From: Suillus spraguei
Taxonomy: Eukaryota > Basidiomycota > Agaricomycetes > Boletales > Suillaceae
Length of the DNA: 64,000 nucleotides
Direction: 5' to 3'
Assembly: GCA_016800925.1 (NCBI GenBank)
Contig: JABCPU010000042.1
Coordinates: 186,001-250,000, forward strand
Every line of letters starts with the position of its first letter. The first letter of the stretch is position 1. This document shows, one piece after another, positions 1 through 10,807 of the stretch. The notes below the pieces were generated by a model that was not told the origin of the DNA, did not search any database, and was given only the letters and a program-made list of their open reading frames with translations. The translations under genes and the position numbers were made by a program.

Positions 1-1882
1 TCGACGCGCCACTTCTTGAGGCCTCTGATGATGGCGAGTAACTCTTTTTCGTGCACTGGGTAGTTAAGTTCAGCTTCCCGCAGTTGAGCCGAATCAAACG
101 CCACCGGTCTAGCAGTCTCCCATGTTTCTCCCCAGGATAAGACAGCACCCGTTCGGTAATCCGATGCGTCGCAGGTGAGAAATATCTTGTTGTTCCCTGG
201 GTTGTCGTGATCGATCGTCGTCAAGCATTGAGGGCTCGTAACAAGGTTTTTAATTGCCTGAAAGGCAGCAGCATGTCCTTCGTTCCACAAAGGGAATTCC
301 AGTTCGGCGGCCTTCGTCATTAATGGGGTCAAGATTCGTGCATGATCCGCCAGAGCGGGGAGGTGGTTCGCTAAGTAACGCACTAAGCCGAGAAAGGCCC
401 TTACATCGTTGGCCTTGCGAGGAGTAGGCCAGTCTAAAATGCGTGCTACTTTAGAGGCATCAGGCTCGATACCACGCTCGGAGATGTGGTGTCCCAGAAA
501 ATTGATCTCAAGGTTGAACAGAGACGTCTTCTTGAGAGAGCAGAACAGTGACGCATTCCGCAAGGCGTCGAGGACCAGTCGCACATTCCGTTCATGTTCT
601 TCCAGGGTCTGCGACCAGATAATGATGTCGTCAAGGTATACATGGCAGATTTTACCGATTAGGTGACGTAGTGCTGTCGACATGCGCCTTTGATGAGTGG
701 CCGGTGCGTTTCGTACTCCCATTGGCATGACCGTCCATTCATAGAGGCCCCAAGGGGTGTGAACAGCGAGCAGTTTCATGTCATCTGGGTTACCTTGGTT
801 TGAAAGAAGGAGTTAGTCATATCTATTTTACCAAAAATCTTTCCTTTGGCGCAGTCGCGCAAAATTTCATCGATCCGTGGTAGTGGGTGATTATCTGGAA
901 CAGTGTTTAAGTTCAACTGACGAAAATCGTTTACCCACCAAGGCAATGCTGTTGGATCCGCCTTCGGAATGATGAAGGCAGGTGAAGAGTGAGGACTGTC
1001 GGAGGGCCGAAGACGGCCAGCGTCAACATGTTGGTCAAGCAGTGTCTTCCAGGCATCGCGATATTTCCTTGGGCAGTCATACCCTCGTTGCTGTATCAAT
1101 TTGTTAGCATCCTTCAACCGTACACGGAAGAGAATGTCGGAGGGTAATGAGTCATTGTGCGGTATATCTGCGGGAAAGCGATCTTCATATTCGACCTTGA
1201 GAGCGGCGTCACGAAGTTTCAGTTGTTCTGCGGATGCAAGCGTCGTGATATGTTGGCGAATGGCAGCAATAATGTCAATGCCATTAACTGGCTCGCAGGA
1301 GTCGTCGACGAGTTGCTTGTATTCCGGCAGGATATGTTTCAACTCTCGGAGAACCTCGTGACGATACTCGCTCATCTTCGGGGGATGGTACCACAGACTT
1401 CTTAAACTTAGGCGGCGGGGCTGCGGTTGAGTAATTCGTAGTCCTGGTCCTTCACGTACACGTCGTAGCTTGTGATCTATAATGATTTTGTTGTGATGGA
1501 GGAAGGGTCCTCCCAATAAAAGTGGAGTACAGAGATTTGAAGCCACAATAGCGCGTACACTGCGTGAAGTAAAGCGAGAGTCAATGGAAATACATGCAAG
1601 TCTGACATAGTCCGATAAAAGAAATGAGTCCTTTCCCTCTCCCAAAAGTGCGATGTTGAAGGGCATGGGAGTATGAAGCTTGCGTCATTGAAGACCTAGT
1701 TGCGTAACGAGTTTCTCGTCAATCAGAACTGCGGCCAAACCATCATCAATTAGCGCTTTAACACGAGAGGAAGATGTAGGACCATCGATAAGACAGTCCC
1801 AAAGAAGTAAAGGGGTCGTTAGCAGGGCAACGCACTCTTCAGAGTCTGTACCGTTTCCCAAGGCTGCAGAGGGCATGACCAC
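1..1882 (-). pseudogene. Broken pol (protease, reverse transcriptase, RNase H start) of gypsy element 1
   Basis: From right to left: a protease segment with ALIDDG in place of a DTG/DSG triad (about 1700-1760); an in-frame TGA near 1683-1685 where a CGA arginine codon is plausible by comparison with element 2; the reverse transcriptase N-lobe including RLRPSDSPHSSPAF and the FGKIDMTNSFFQ motif; a frameshift near 780-800, after which the text resumes as a WTVMPMG stretch; the YLDDIIIWSQ catalytic loop near 630; and RNase H with TCDASDYRTGA near 160-190. The left edge of the window cuts it. At least three lesions make it non-functional. Confidence 0.8.
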
Positions 1883-1902
1883 CGCAACCGTGTTCGCTAC
1901 TT

Positions 1903-2928
1903 CTACTGACGCAACCGTTTTCCATCCTTCTTGCTCTTCTTTGCTGCGATGCTGGCTGCAGTGATGGGTTTGTAAGTCGCGCCGTCTGGGAAACCGTTAT
2001 CACAAGTTGCGGTTGTATGCTTCTGGAATGGCTCTCGGCACTTGAAACATCCTCCGTTTTCGCGGAGAAGAGAGCGTTCTTCTTCGGTGAGGGGTGGTAC
2101 GCGCACGAACGCGCCCGTTTTCCCCGTGGTAGTACGGCTAGCTTTGGAGTTGTACTGTGAGGAGGAAGTAAGCTTTTTATCGCCTACATTTTTCAGCCTC
2201 TCAGCCTTGAACGCAGCTTTGAGATTCGCGATACCACGGAGACGTTTTTCATCGAGGAGTCGAATCTTTTCAGTCCAAGGGCGAAACTCCTTGATCTCCT
2301 TGACGTTCTCCGTCCTATATTCGGTATGCAAGTCGTCCTGCATGTGCGCCTCAAGATGATAGCGCAGATTAAGTTCTGTCAAGTGAGAGGTAGTACCGCG
2401 GAGGAGAGCATTTAAAGTCTGAACCTCAACCGCCCAGTCTGAGAACGCCTTGCTTCCCTGGCTCGAGGACAGAAGCTTCTGACGAGTGGTGTCCGCCCAG
2501 TCCCAAGGAAGCCAATACGCGCAAACTTCGGACATGTATTCGTTGAACTTGAGTTTGTCCATGCGGTCTTGGTCGTTGAGATACCATTCCTGTACGGAGG
2601 GTTCCTGCATGCCCCACGCTACCTTTCCTACTTGTTCTTTGGCGGGAATGTCCTTATGTTTGAAGTACTGACAGCAACCCATCTCCCAGGTGCGTAGTAC
2701 TTCTGGAGTGATGTCCCCCGGCGTCAAGAAGGGTGGTTTGGTAGGTGCAGGTTGGTCCACACATGCGGTTTTGGTCGTAGTCATGTCTGGAGGAGTATAT
2801 GCGGTGTAATGATAGGAATCGGAGTCTGAGTCTGAGGTGTAACGACGTTTATGGGTGTTTACTTGTTCCGAATCTGTTGATTGGGACCGAGGTTCTTCGC
2901 TAAGGTCTAGTTCTGGTAGAGCCAACAC
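1903..2928 (-). CDS. Gag-like protein of gypsy element 1
   Basis: A 341-residue open frame with a serine- and aspartate-rich N-terminus, a central retrotransposon gag core (conserved W and LE residues as in the gag at 36686) and a C-terminal zinc knuckle, CFKCREPFQKHTTATC. The knuckle spacing is C-x2-C-x6-H-x4-C rather than the usual x4 in the middle. The frame ends just after a lysine-rich tail, where element 2 continues directly into protease, so the stop looks like a frameshift lesion and not a natural end. Gag would package the element RNA in cytoplasmic particles. Confidence 0.75.
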   Translation of the reverse strand: MLALPELDLSEEPRSQSTDSEQVNTHKRRYTSDSDSDSYHYTAYTPPDMTTTKTACVDQPAPTKPPFLTPGDITPEVLRTWEMGCCQYFKHKDIPAKEQVGKVAWGMQEPSVQEWYLNDQDRMDKLKFNEYMSEVCAYWLPWDWADTTRQKLLSSSQGSKAFSDWAVEVQTLNALLRGTTSHLTELNLRYHLEAHMQDDLHTEYRTENVKEIKEFRPWTEKIRLLDEKRLRGIANLKAAFKAERLKNVGDKKLTSSSQYNSKASRTTTGKTGAFVRVPPLTEEERSLLRENGGCFKCREPFQKHTTATCDNGFPDGATYKPITAASIAAKKSKKDGKRLRQ

Positions 2929-3122
2929 AACAGGTTCATTGTAGGGTGCGAGTTGTCGGCTGCGGCTACGCGTGACCAGAGGTTGAACAACGGACGGTAA
3001 GGAGCGAGAGTAAGACAGTTTGGATTATGGTATACTGAGACAGTCAGTTCAGTGTTTTACCTCCTGGTTCAGGAGATACGGTGACAATAGTCGATACGAC
3101 TATCTAGTTCATTAAAAAAAAG

Positions 3123-3351
3123 TGGAAACTACCCAAGGGGTAGAAACACTGGGACGGAAATAACGAGTAGAAGCATATGCAATTGGATCAGGGTAAGAGA
3201 CGATAACTACTACAATCGTATGAGCCCCGTATTAAATAGGAGCTGTAGGAATCCTGTAAACAGCAGCAAATATCATAAGGTGTCCAATCAACGAGTCCGA
3301 TGGATAAGCAGTATGCCTGTCAGTGCGCTTCATTAGTAAGCCACGCTTACA
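3123..3351 (-). repeat. 5' LTR of gypsy element 1
   Basis: On the minus strand it starts TGTAAGCGTGGCTTACTA and ends in TTTCCA, 229 bp. The 216-bp LTR of element 2 has the same style of ends (TGTAAGCTGGC start, GTTCCA end), and in both elements the LTR is followed by CTTTTTTTT. No recognisable tRNA primer-binding site follows the LTR in either element. The boundary on the gag side is inferred from this comparison. Confidence 0.65.
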
Positions 3352-3472
3352 GTTGCAGTGTATTGCCGTAGCGGTGTGGGGAACTTATTGTGATGCAAAT
3401 GAGAGTCCGGAAATGTCAGTGATGAAATATTTCATCGAAATTGCATCCTTCAGCACCTGATGGTGGCATATG

Positions 3473-3546
3473 GATGTATCCCTTTGGCCTATAGGCCTAA
3501 AATAGGGATACATCGCCTGACATAGTTGTCCGCTCAGTGATACATC
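3473..3546 (+). repeat. Left end of the KDZ element with GATGTATC motifs
   Basis: Contains GATGTATC at 3473-3480 and GATACATC at 3507-3514 and 3539-3546, with the core CCTAAAATAGGGATACATC. The first two motifs form a hairpin around TATAGGCC. The core recurs inverted at 13602-13620. These are probably transposase binding sites at the element end; that role is inference. Confidence 0.55.
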
Positions 3547-3677
3547 CGTGTAGCTTAAGTATCCTCGTGTCTAATATAGCAAGCAGTCACCAAGCAGTCA
3601 CATCGAACGAATCTAGCTGCCGTCCGGATCAAACAAGTTTTATTTCACATCAAGGTACAGGAGCAAAGTCGAGCTAA

Positions 3678-6600
3678 TTAGTCTAAATCATTGAGATCTC
3701 CATGCGGGGGTGCATCAATAGAAGGACCTTCTTCTGCCGGTGCATTAGCCTCTGTGTCGTCCAGATTTTCGCTTACCAAAGCGGTCACATGGTGCCACGA
3801 TGCCCTGAATTTTGCAGACAGGGATCGACGGATGGCAGCCTGGCGTTTTGCGTACACCACCAAGCCCTCGTTGTCCTCAGACTGCTCAGCCACACGCAGT
3901 GTGACCCGTGCTTCCACCACTTAGTCTGCCAATCGAGAAACTCCAAGACGCGCCGCATCTCCTCCAAGAGCAGTTGGATTTCTTCAAACCACCGGTTGCG
4001 TCTGGCCCTCGTTTTGCACCATTCGATGTGTAGGGCTAGACGTGCTGTAAGCGATAAAAATAGAAGTAATCACTGATGACTTACAATCCTGAAACCTGTC
4101 ACCATTGTCCGAAGGAATTCCGTGTACATGCCAAATCCACGACATGATCGCCATGCCTTGAGTGCGACCTCCAAGGTCCCCCATTGGCCGAAGGTCAGAC
4201 TTCTTCAATGGCAGCAACTTGCGCTCCCAGCCTACACGGTCTAGTTGCCTTGACAGATGAGTGAGAGCTCGCCGAGCACAAGAATACTTCTCGTGACTAA
4301 GAATGAGCCGATCCTCAACCGCTTGAATGGTTTTTTGGGCACAAGTGTTAAGACTTTGTCCGCGAATTTGTTGTGCCTCGAAGCGTAGAAGCTGGTGGCG
4401 GAGACGGATGTGAGAGCGGCATTCTTCGAGCGCGTCGTTAGCCTGCACCAAGCGTAACGACCACTCAACCTCGAGCAATTTCGCATCGCACGTTGTCAGA
4501 TTACAGATAGAAGATGGAAGAAAGAGTGGGATATCCTCGGCTTTGATAGAGTCGAGTTTAGCTTTTGGACAGCCGGTGGTTTCATCAACGGTGCCCTCGT
4601 CAGACACAGAGAGACCAGTGGCATGGAAGCGAGCAACGGAGGGCATGTACAGGACCTGTATGTCAATCCATGAATCAATGCGGCGTTGGAGTGCATTTCT
4701 GCGAATCAGAATCTTTGTTTGCTGATTGTTGGTTGAGTGTTGGGTGAGACCTGCATTATCTACCCGTAAACGTCGTCTACAAAGGAATAAGTAGGAAGTA
4801 TGTAGCAGTCAATCCATCACTTACTGCGCATTCTCGATGTCCAAGCCTGTGCTAATTAGGATACTAGGCATCACCTCTGAATGGAGGGAAATTGATGATC
4901 CTTCTTCCAAATCTTTCGTGTCTTGTTGAATGAGCGCTAAACGAACAGCGGCTTGAGACATTTCTAATATTTCAATCAGTCATCAATCACGCTCTAAAAT
5001 TTTGAACTTACCTTGACTTTGACTGTTGAAGGGGTTGGGTTTCGTGTGATCGCTCTCCCAAGCAATGACTTCTTCAGTCCAGGCTGTGAGTGATGCAGCG
5101 CCCAACTCTGACTGTTCGATGGATCCCTCTAAGTCCGCGAGGGCATGGCGATGGTCCCGTTCAGCGTATGCAGCATCTGTTATTTTACGTAGTAGTGTTC
5201 GACCTTGTAAAGTAATCAATTCGCTGAATAAACATTTAAAACTCGAGACTTACCAAGACCTGTCACCTTTTTCCAGTTCCAGTCCTCAAAATGGTCATCT
5301 AAGACATCTCGACGTGTACCGGGTGCCATTTCCTTTGTGCTCGCAGCAACACGGTTTATATCGGCCCAACCGCGCTCCGGTGCTTCTCCATCGGTCCGTC
5401 CAACATAAGGAGACCAATTGAATGAAAAAGTCGTCTGACAGGCTGCAACGTGTGCTGCAAGATGGAATTTCGGAACGAAAAACCTGAATTGTTGAGTGCT
5501 ACTGGGATGAAGTTGTAAGGGAAGAGCAGTCGACACGCGATGCCACAGTTTTTTGTGCCACTGACATGCGATATCATAGGAGAAATTGACGGATGGGATT
5601 GACGAAAAGCGTGAAAGCGCAGAGAAGACAATATAATCCATATTTAAGTATCTGCCCAAATGAAATCAAAAACCGATAACGTTCTTCCAGTGACACGAGT
5701 ACTCACTTTTCCCCTTTTTGAAGATCCCCGACGCCATTCGCTAACCGCATGTTGTGCCTCGCGCAAACTACAGTGCCGACACCCATTGCTGCGAGTCCCT
5801 TGGAAGATTTCGTGTCCGCCATATTGACCGCATTATGGCTAACACAATTACTTTTCTAAGGCATTTAAATCAGCAATGGCTGAAAGCAATAATCATTCAA
5901 CTCACCTCTTGTGCTAGACTTGCATTTTCTTGAAGGTACGCCTTGTAGTTACTTTCTTTGACGAAGTAACCCCACCCTTGGCTCAATCCAGGGTCCCTGT
6001 CATCGCTGGATACCAGTCGTCGTTTCAGACGAAAGTTGGCGTCGATAGCCAAAAACAGTGAGTAGATCCATCTGTAGAATGTATTCAGATTACGGCTGAA
6101 AATAGGGAGGAGAGACAGTCAAATCTTACCGGTTCCCAGGTGAGACGTCCTCTAATGTCTCGGGCACATTTTTGCCAGGGTGAGGGCAGGCAGGGCACAG
6201 AACCATGATTTCTCCTTCTTTGGTAGCGCTAACTCCAGTGGGGTCATGCCCACGACCTGCCCGTTTTAGTGCCTTGAGGTTGCGCCACTCCGCCATCATT
6301 TGCAAAAAGACAGAATATCGATCCTATGAATTTCAATGATCAAAGGTAAATCAATCAGGATAAAGTTTATAGAGTACAAGTCACCTTGATAGACTTGACG
6401 CCTGTGTTGTCACTCCGACGTGCAACGCAGTGGTAAAACTCAAACGCGGATACCTTGGATTCAAACAAAAGCAAGTGGAAGTGTTCGAGAACAGTAAACG
6501 TAGCAGCTGTTCGTGGGTCGGTGGATGTTGCTGGGAACCAGCAAGCGCGCAGGATCTGTTTGTAGTGTGAGGATGCATACTCACAATTACAAAAGTCAAG

Positions 6601-8139
6601 AGCGACGTCATGGATTCCGTGAACATCGATGACAGTAAAATCATCGTCAAAGGCTGGTTTTGGTTTGCGGCAGCGCTGACCAGCACCGTGACCCAGCTGT
6701 ATGCGGAGCCCCAGTTGCTTCAAGGTCGTTGGATGGAAATACCCTTCATACCATCTCTGAATCAATGGCGTTAGTGGAAAGCACTGATGTCCATAAAAAA
6801 ACATACCTTCAGCCGATGCAGGGGCATGTTCTGGTGGAGGTTCATAACACATGACTGGCAGTATAATGCGACAGAAAAGCAGTCTTCGCAATGAAATACT
6901 GCATTCAAATTGCCACAGTTATGGCATGAGTGACATGTGTCACCACGTCCTTCCAAGCGGATGAATTCGTCGAGATAAGTATGACGTTCAGAGGTCCAAA
7001 TACGAATGGGGTCATCCTGTTGAAAAAATTGAGGTCAGCTCTCAGTCTAGTTTTTCAACATCCAAGCTTGCTGTTAAGACTGTACTCAAGGGTAGAGAGA
7101 TCCGAAGGGCTTTGGCCTCAGTTCGTACACTGTGCCCCTTTCTCGAGTAATGCCCCTTATTTCAGGGAGGAGTTATTCGTCCGAAGACCCGGGAGGAGTT
7201 GCGTGACGGATCCGGGTGTCCGAAGGTGTCGGATATGATACGTCCGAAGGTTATTCGGAACGTAAGGAGAGGACAGAGATTAAGGCTAGTTTCGGAACGA
7301 GTTCCTAACTAGAAACTAACGGAGATGGACTATCCGAAGATAGAGTCGAAGGTATAGACTATAGGAATCAATCCTAAGTCTCGGAAGGTGACTTTAAGCG
7401 GAGAGTGGCTTAAGTCCGGAGAAGGCAGAATGAGTAGAATCTAAGATGATATTCGAACTAAGGTTCTACGGAGATCTACAAGTGGTTTATATACAGTAAG
7501 TATCTAAGACGGATAATCAGCAAGTTCAGGACCGAGGGCTATGTACGAAGTGTAACGGAAGTCTATTAGTTATTGCACAGCGGATCAGTAAGCATGAATC
7601 GGAAATGAACACAGGAAACGGATCAGTAACACAGGACAGAAATATAAACAGCCGGAGTACCGGTAGTAGGAGAAATGACGAAAGGAGATAGACGCAGATG
7701 TTCACCAGGGAGTTAAGGTGCGAGAAGTGAGTACATTCGGATGGGTGGTCCGGACAGGATCTGTGGACCGGACGGATATGGAAACGATCGGATCTGGACG
7801 GATATGATCGGATCTGAGATTAGAAGTATGGTATATGACACTTGCCCGCGGTCGTATTTCTTTTGAACCTGTGATGTTGCAAGGCTCTGTATCAAGGAAT
7901 GAAGTGTCGTTCTGAGACTCGTTCCAAGGATCCTCGAAGAGGTTAGTGTTGATGCCGAGCTCGAGTTCTGGGGTAGCGCCAGCTGGTGTCCCATTAAGAT
8001 ATGTTGTCCGTAGATCGATCTGCCCAGTGGGATCAACAGCATATATTCTGTGGCGTTGGACGTTGCATGAAGATGCGCCAGTGGGATCTGAAAGCACATG
8101 TCGCACTAGGCGAGGTTTTTTGCTGGGACGACCAACCAT
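3678..8139 (-). pseudogene. KDZ (Kyakuja-Dileera-Zisupton) transposase, interrupted by a solo LTR
   Basis: The gene starts at 8139 (MVGRPSKKPRL) and has many short introns. Exon 2 (6807-7016) carries a cysteine/histidine cluster of the CxC2 kind (CHSCHNCGNLNAVFHCEDC). Exon 3 (6385-6756) has VIDVHGIHDVALDFCNC and a DNTG motif. Later exons carry AIDANFRLKRR (near 6035), FSYDIACQW (near 5570) and GRTDGEAPERGW (near 5385), which hold the probable D-D-E residues of the RNase-H-like core, followed by STKEMAPG, LDDHFEDWNWKK and the C-terminal KLDSIKAEDIPLFLPSSI region. Two breaks: a 769-bp solo LTR in exon 1 at 7072-7840, and a one-base loss near 3918 just before the last about 80 codons. Confidence 0.85.
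7072..7840 (+). repeat. Solo LTR, 769-bp family, copy 1
   Basis: Starts TGTTAAGACTG and ends GTATATGACA. It is flanked by a perfect 5-bp duplication cttgc at 7067-7071 and 7841-7845. The same sequence occurs at 60967-61735 and, inverted, at 9909-10678. There is no internal retrotransposon sequence, as expected after recombination between two LTRs. It sits inside exon 1 of the KDZ transposase; removing it together with one cttgc copy leaves the exon frame open up to a normal splice donor at 7059. Near its right end are paired direct repeats of GATCGGATCTG and GGACGGATATG. Confidence 0.9.
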
Positions 8140-8353
8140 CAGTCACGGCACACTCTTATTATCAAGCCAAACATTGTTGAGCCACCATGATACTGTGAGC
8201 TCATTCATGATGTATCCAAGCGGACAGAACCAAACTCAATGATGTATCAAAATGGACAATGAACGGACCTTTCAAATGATCCAACTGCACAACTTCTTGC
8301 CGGTCCCTTCGGCACAATCCTGTTGTACTCCAACTCCGAGTCGCTGAAAAGGT
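8140..8353. promoter_or_regulatory. Divergent promoter inside the KDZ element
   Basis: The 214 bp between the start codons of the transposase gene (8139, minus) and the first accessory gene (8354, plus). It contains GATGTATC at 8209-8216 and 8241-8248 with AAGCGGACAGAA between them, resembling the element ends (both have TGTCCGCT between motifs). A shared transposase binding site that could couple transposition and expression is an inference; no TATA box is obvious. Confidence 0.45.
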
Positions 8354-8662
8354 ATGGATCCTGAGATATCATTTGAGCTAGAGCTCACGTTGGACTCAGC
8401 CCAGATGTCAGATTGGCAACCGACGCAAGAGCAACACACGTGGTTGATGCCACGCTTAACCGAATACACACTGCGAATTTCACACAGCAAGGCACCTGCC
8501 TTCTGGGCACGGTTGAATGATGAATGGCTGCTGAAATGGCCCGAGCAGGCTTTGCTATGGCCTGAACATCCAGCCGGGGATGCATTGACTGAAAGTGAAG
8601 AGAAGGAACTTTTTGCAGCTGAAAAGGCAAGGAAACAAGTCAGTCGACAGTTCATTCAATGA
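8354..8662 (+). CDS. Accessory gene A: short WxPTxEQxxWL-type protein, possibly truncated
   Basis: A 102-residue open frame. Its N-terminal part, SDWQPTQEQHTWL followed by FWARLNDEWLLKWPE, parallels the start of the larger gene at 10808 (RKWTSPEQDEWL ... FFANLNETWFIAYPE). This W-EQ-WL domain is common in unnamed Agaricomycete proteins. The matching downstream region of the larger gene is not found here, so this is either a short paralogue or a truncated one. It is divergent to the transposase. Function unknown; a DNA-binding role is only a guess from the aromatic spacing. Confidence 0.5.
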   Translation: MDPEISFELELTLDSAQMSDWQPTQEQHTWLMPRLTEYTLRISHSKAPAFWARLNDEWLLKWPEQALLWPEHPAGDALTESEEKELFAAEKARKQVSRQFIQ

Positions 8663-8976
8663 TTGCGGTGGATGATTGACCATCAGATAGGACTTAAGAA
8701 GCTGGATGTTGTGGGCGTCGGTTCGTCCAAAATGTGCTCGTACAATGTACGGTTGCTCAGGCTGTTGTGGGACCGCTGATGGACATTGCATCGAATTTCA
8801 ATTCCCTGATCTAAACCTATTATGATTGTAAATTGTTACATTACCTATATATCTTGGTCTATGTAGTTTGAAGCAAGGCAATCCACCATGCAAAGACCGC
8901 GCATGCTGTGATCCCACATTTAAATTCAAGCTTTGAGTTGAGAATTTCGGTGTTGGCAATATAGCCAGTAAAAGCC

Positions 8977-8985
8977 CTATAAAAG
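8977..8985 (+). promoter_or_regulatory. TATA box of accessory gene B
   Basis: CTATAAAAG lies about 60 bp upstream of the start codon at 9045, a normal position for a basidiomycete gene. Confidence 0.5.
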
Positions 8986-9044
8986 TCCAACAAGGTATGA
9001 ACCAAATGTACTACGTGATTCTTAGCCACTTACAACCTTGAATC

Positions 9045-9806
9045 ATGGGTCGGCCCAAACTCTATAACACTCCAGAAGAACATCAAGAGGCCAAACGGAT
9101 GCACCGACGGACACACTATGCAAGGTCAATCCACGACACTCGTCTTTTTATTAATGTATGTTACTCACTTTCAACCAGGAACAAAGCTGCAATCAGCGCG
9201 AGACTCAAAGTGAAGTATCGGGAAAACCAAGCACGAGATGCCCCAGTCTTCCCCTCAAAAAAAGTTAACGGGTGAGCGTATTGTTGATATCTATTCACCC
9301 GCTTATCTCAGAGGTCATTCATAGTGATATCAACCATCATATGATCGATCCTTACGACAATCAGGGCTCACAGCATGTTCACCGCCACCAGAAAACAAAG
9401 TCCGCGTGAGTTTTGATCTAATTTCATTCCCTTGCTGCGATCGAATATTCAATTATACAGCAACAAAAGGGATCGCTTATCAAGGTACTTAGATGGACCA
9501 CCTGCACAGGTGATAGATGCTCTAGTACGCAACCACCTCGAGACTGGTGACTTAGATGGACTTCGAGGGACACTATCTGCATTAGAGGTGATTGTCGAGG
9601 AGTTGCACGATACAGAACAGCATATATTAGGACGCCAGGGCATGAGCCCAAAATTTCTTAAGGCATCTGATGCATCCAAGGAGGCAAAGGAAGTGATTCG
9701 TGCTGTGGAAGATGTTTTTTGTTGCGCATTGGTGTCAGGGATGGATCTTCACCAGCGATACACAGACAAAAAATTTATATTCCAGACGCTCTGGGACACT
9801 AAGTAG
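9045..9806 (+). CDS. Accessory gene B: MGRPKLYNT-type protein, 217 aa
   Basis: Three exons, 9045-9271, 9325-9405 and 9461-9806, with GT..AG introns (donors gtgagc and gtgagt), give exactly 218 codons including stop. The N-terminus MGRPKLYNTPEEHQEAKR followed by a basic, arginine-rich stretch is a signature I know from many unnamed mushroom proteins that occur near transposons. The C-terminal half is helical and acidic with no recognised motif. The basic N-terminus suggests nucleic-acid binding, which is inference. A TATA box at 8977 and the intact frame suggest it can be expressed. Confidence 0.65.
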
Positions 9807-9908
9807 GTAGCTATAGTTAATGTAATTGAACAGTAAAAGATTGTACTCGCTACACGCCAACTTCATCATGGGGTCTGTGCATGAGATATTGCCGCAATAG
9901 CAGGCTAA

Positions 9909-10678
9909 TGTCATATACCATACTTCTAATCTCAGATCCGATCATATCCGTCCAGATCCGATCGTTTCCATATCCGTCCAGTCCACAGATCCTGTCCGGA
10001 CCACCCATCCGAATGTACTCACTTCTCGCACCTTAACTCCCTGTTGAACATCTGTGTCTATCTCCTTTCGTCATTTCTCCTACTACCGGTACTCCGGCTG
10101 TTTATATTTCCGTCCTGTGTTACTGATCCGTTTCCTGTGTTCATTTCCGATTCATGCTTACTGATCCGCTGTGCAATAACTAATAGACTTCCGTTACACT
10201 TCGTACATAGCCCTCGGTCCCGGACTTGCTAATTATCCGTCTTAGATACTTACTGTATATAAATCACTTGTAGATCTCCGTAGAACCTTAGTTCGAATAT
10301 CATCTTAGATTCTACTCATTCTGCTTCCTCCGGACTTAAGCCACTCTCCGCTTTAAGTCACCTTCCGAGACTTAGGATTGACTCCTATAGTCTATACCTC
10401 CGACTCTATCTTCGGATAGTCCATCTCCGTTAGTTTTCTAGTTAGGAACTTGTTCCGAAACTAGCCTTAATCTCTGTCCTCTCCTTACGTTCCGAATTAC
10501 CTTCGGACGTATTATATCCGATACCTTCGGACACCCGGATCCGTCACGCAACCCCTTCCGGGTCTTCGGACGAATAACTCCTCCCTGAAATAAGGGGCAT
10601 TACTCGAGAAAGGGGCACAGTGTACGAACTGAGGCCAAAGCCCTTCGGATCTCTCTACCCTTGAGTACAGTCTTAACA
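9909..10678 (-). repeat. Solo LTR, 769-bp family, copy 2 (inverted)
   Basis: The reverse complement of the solo LTRs at 7072 and 60967, 770 bp, with only scattered differences by eye. It is flanked by a perfect 5-bp duplication gctaa at 9904-9908 and 10679-10683. It lies between accessory genes B and C and does not break either frame. It ends 130 bp before the start codon of gene C and could affect its promoter. Confidence 0.9.
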
Positions 10679-10807
10679 GCTAAACTTCTTCGAGGGTTTG
10701 CTAATTAATTTCCCCCCTCACACGCATATAAGCGCCATAACGGTACGTACGTGAACTGTTTTTCCAGAAAGGACGGTACTTGTTGATAACGAATAATGAT
10801 ATAGATT

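Larger units (their letters stand above)
1..3351 (-). mobile_element. Ty3/gypsy LTR retrotransposon, 5' part, decayed (element 1)
   Basis: Read on the minus strand, this is an LTR followed by gag, protease, reverse transcriptase and the start of RNase H; the rest lies left of the window. Its proteins follow the same order and share many motifs with the better preserved element at 36141-41556, for example the FGKIDMTNSFFQT stretch of reverse transcriptase. The reading frame is broken several times, so this copy cannot make a full polyprotein. The far LTR is outside the window, so no target duplication can be tested; the candidate 5 bases next to the visible LTR are gttgc at 3352-3356. Confidence 0.85.

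Noticed and set aside
3473..3514. Hairpin as a transcription terminator
   Set aside because: It belongs to the repeated end motif of the KDZ element, and eukaryotic genes do not use such terminators.
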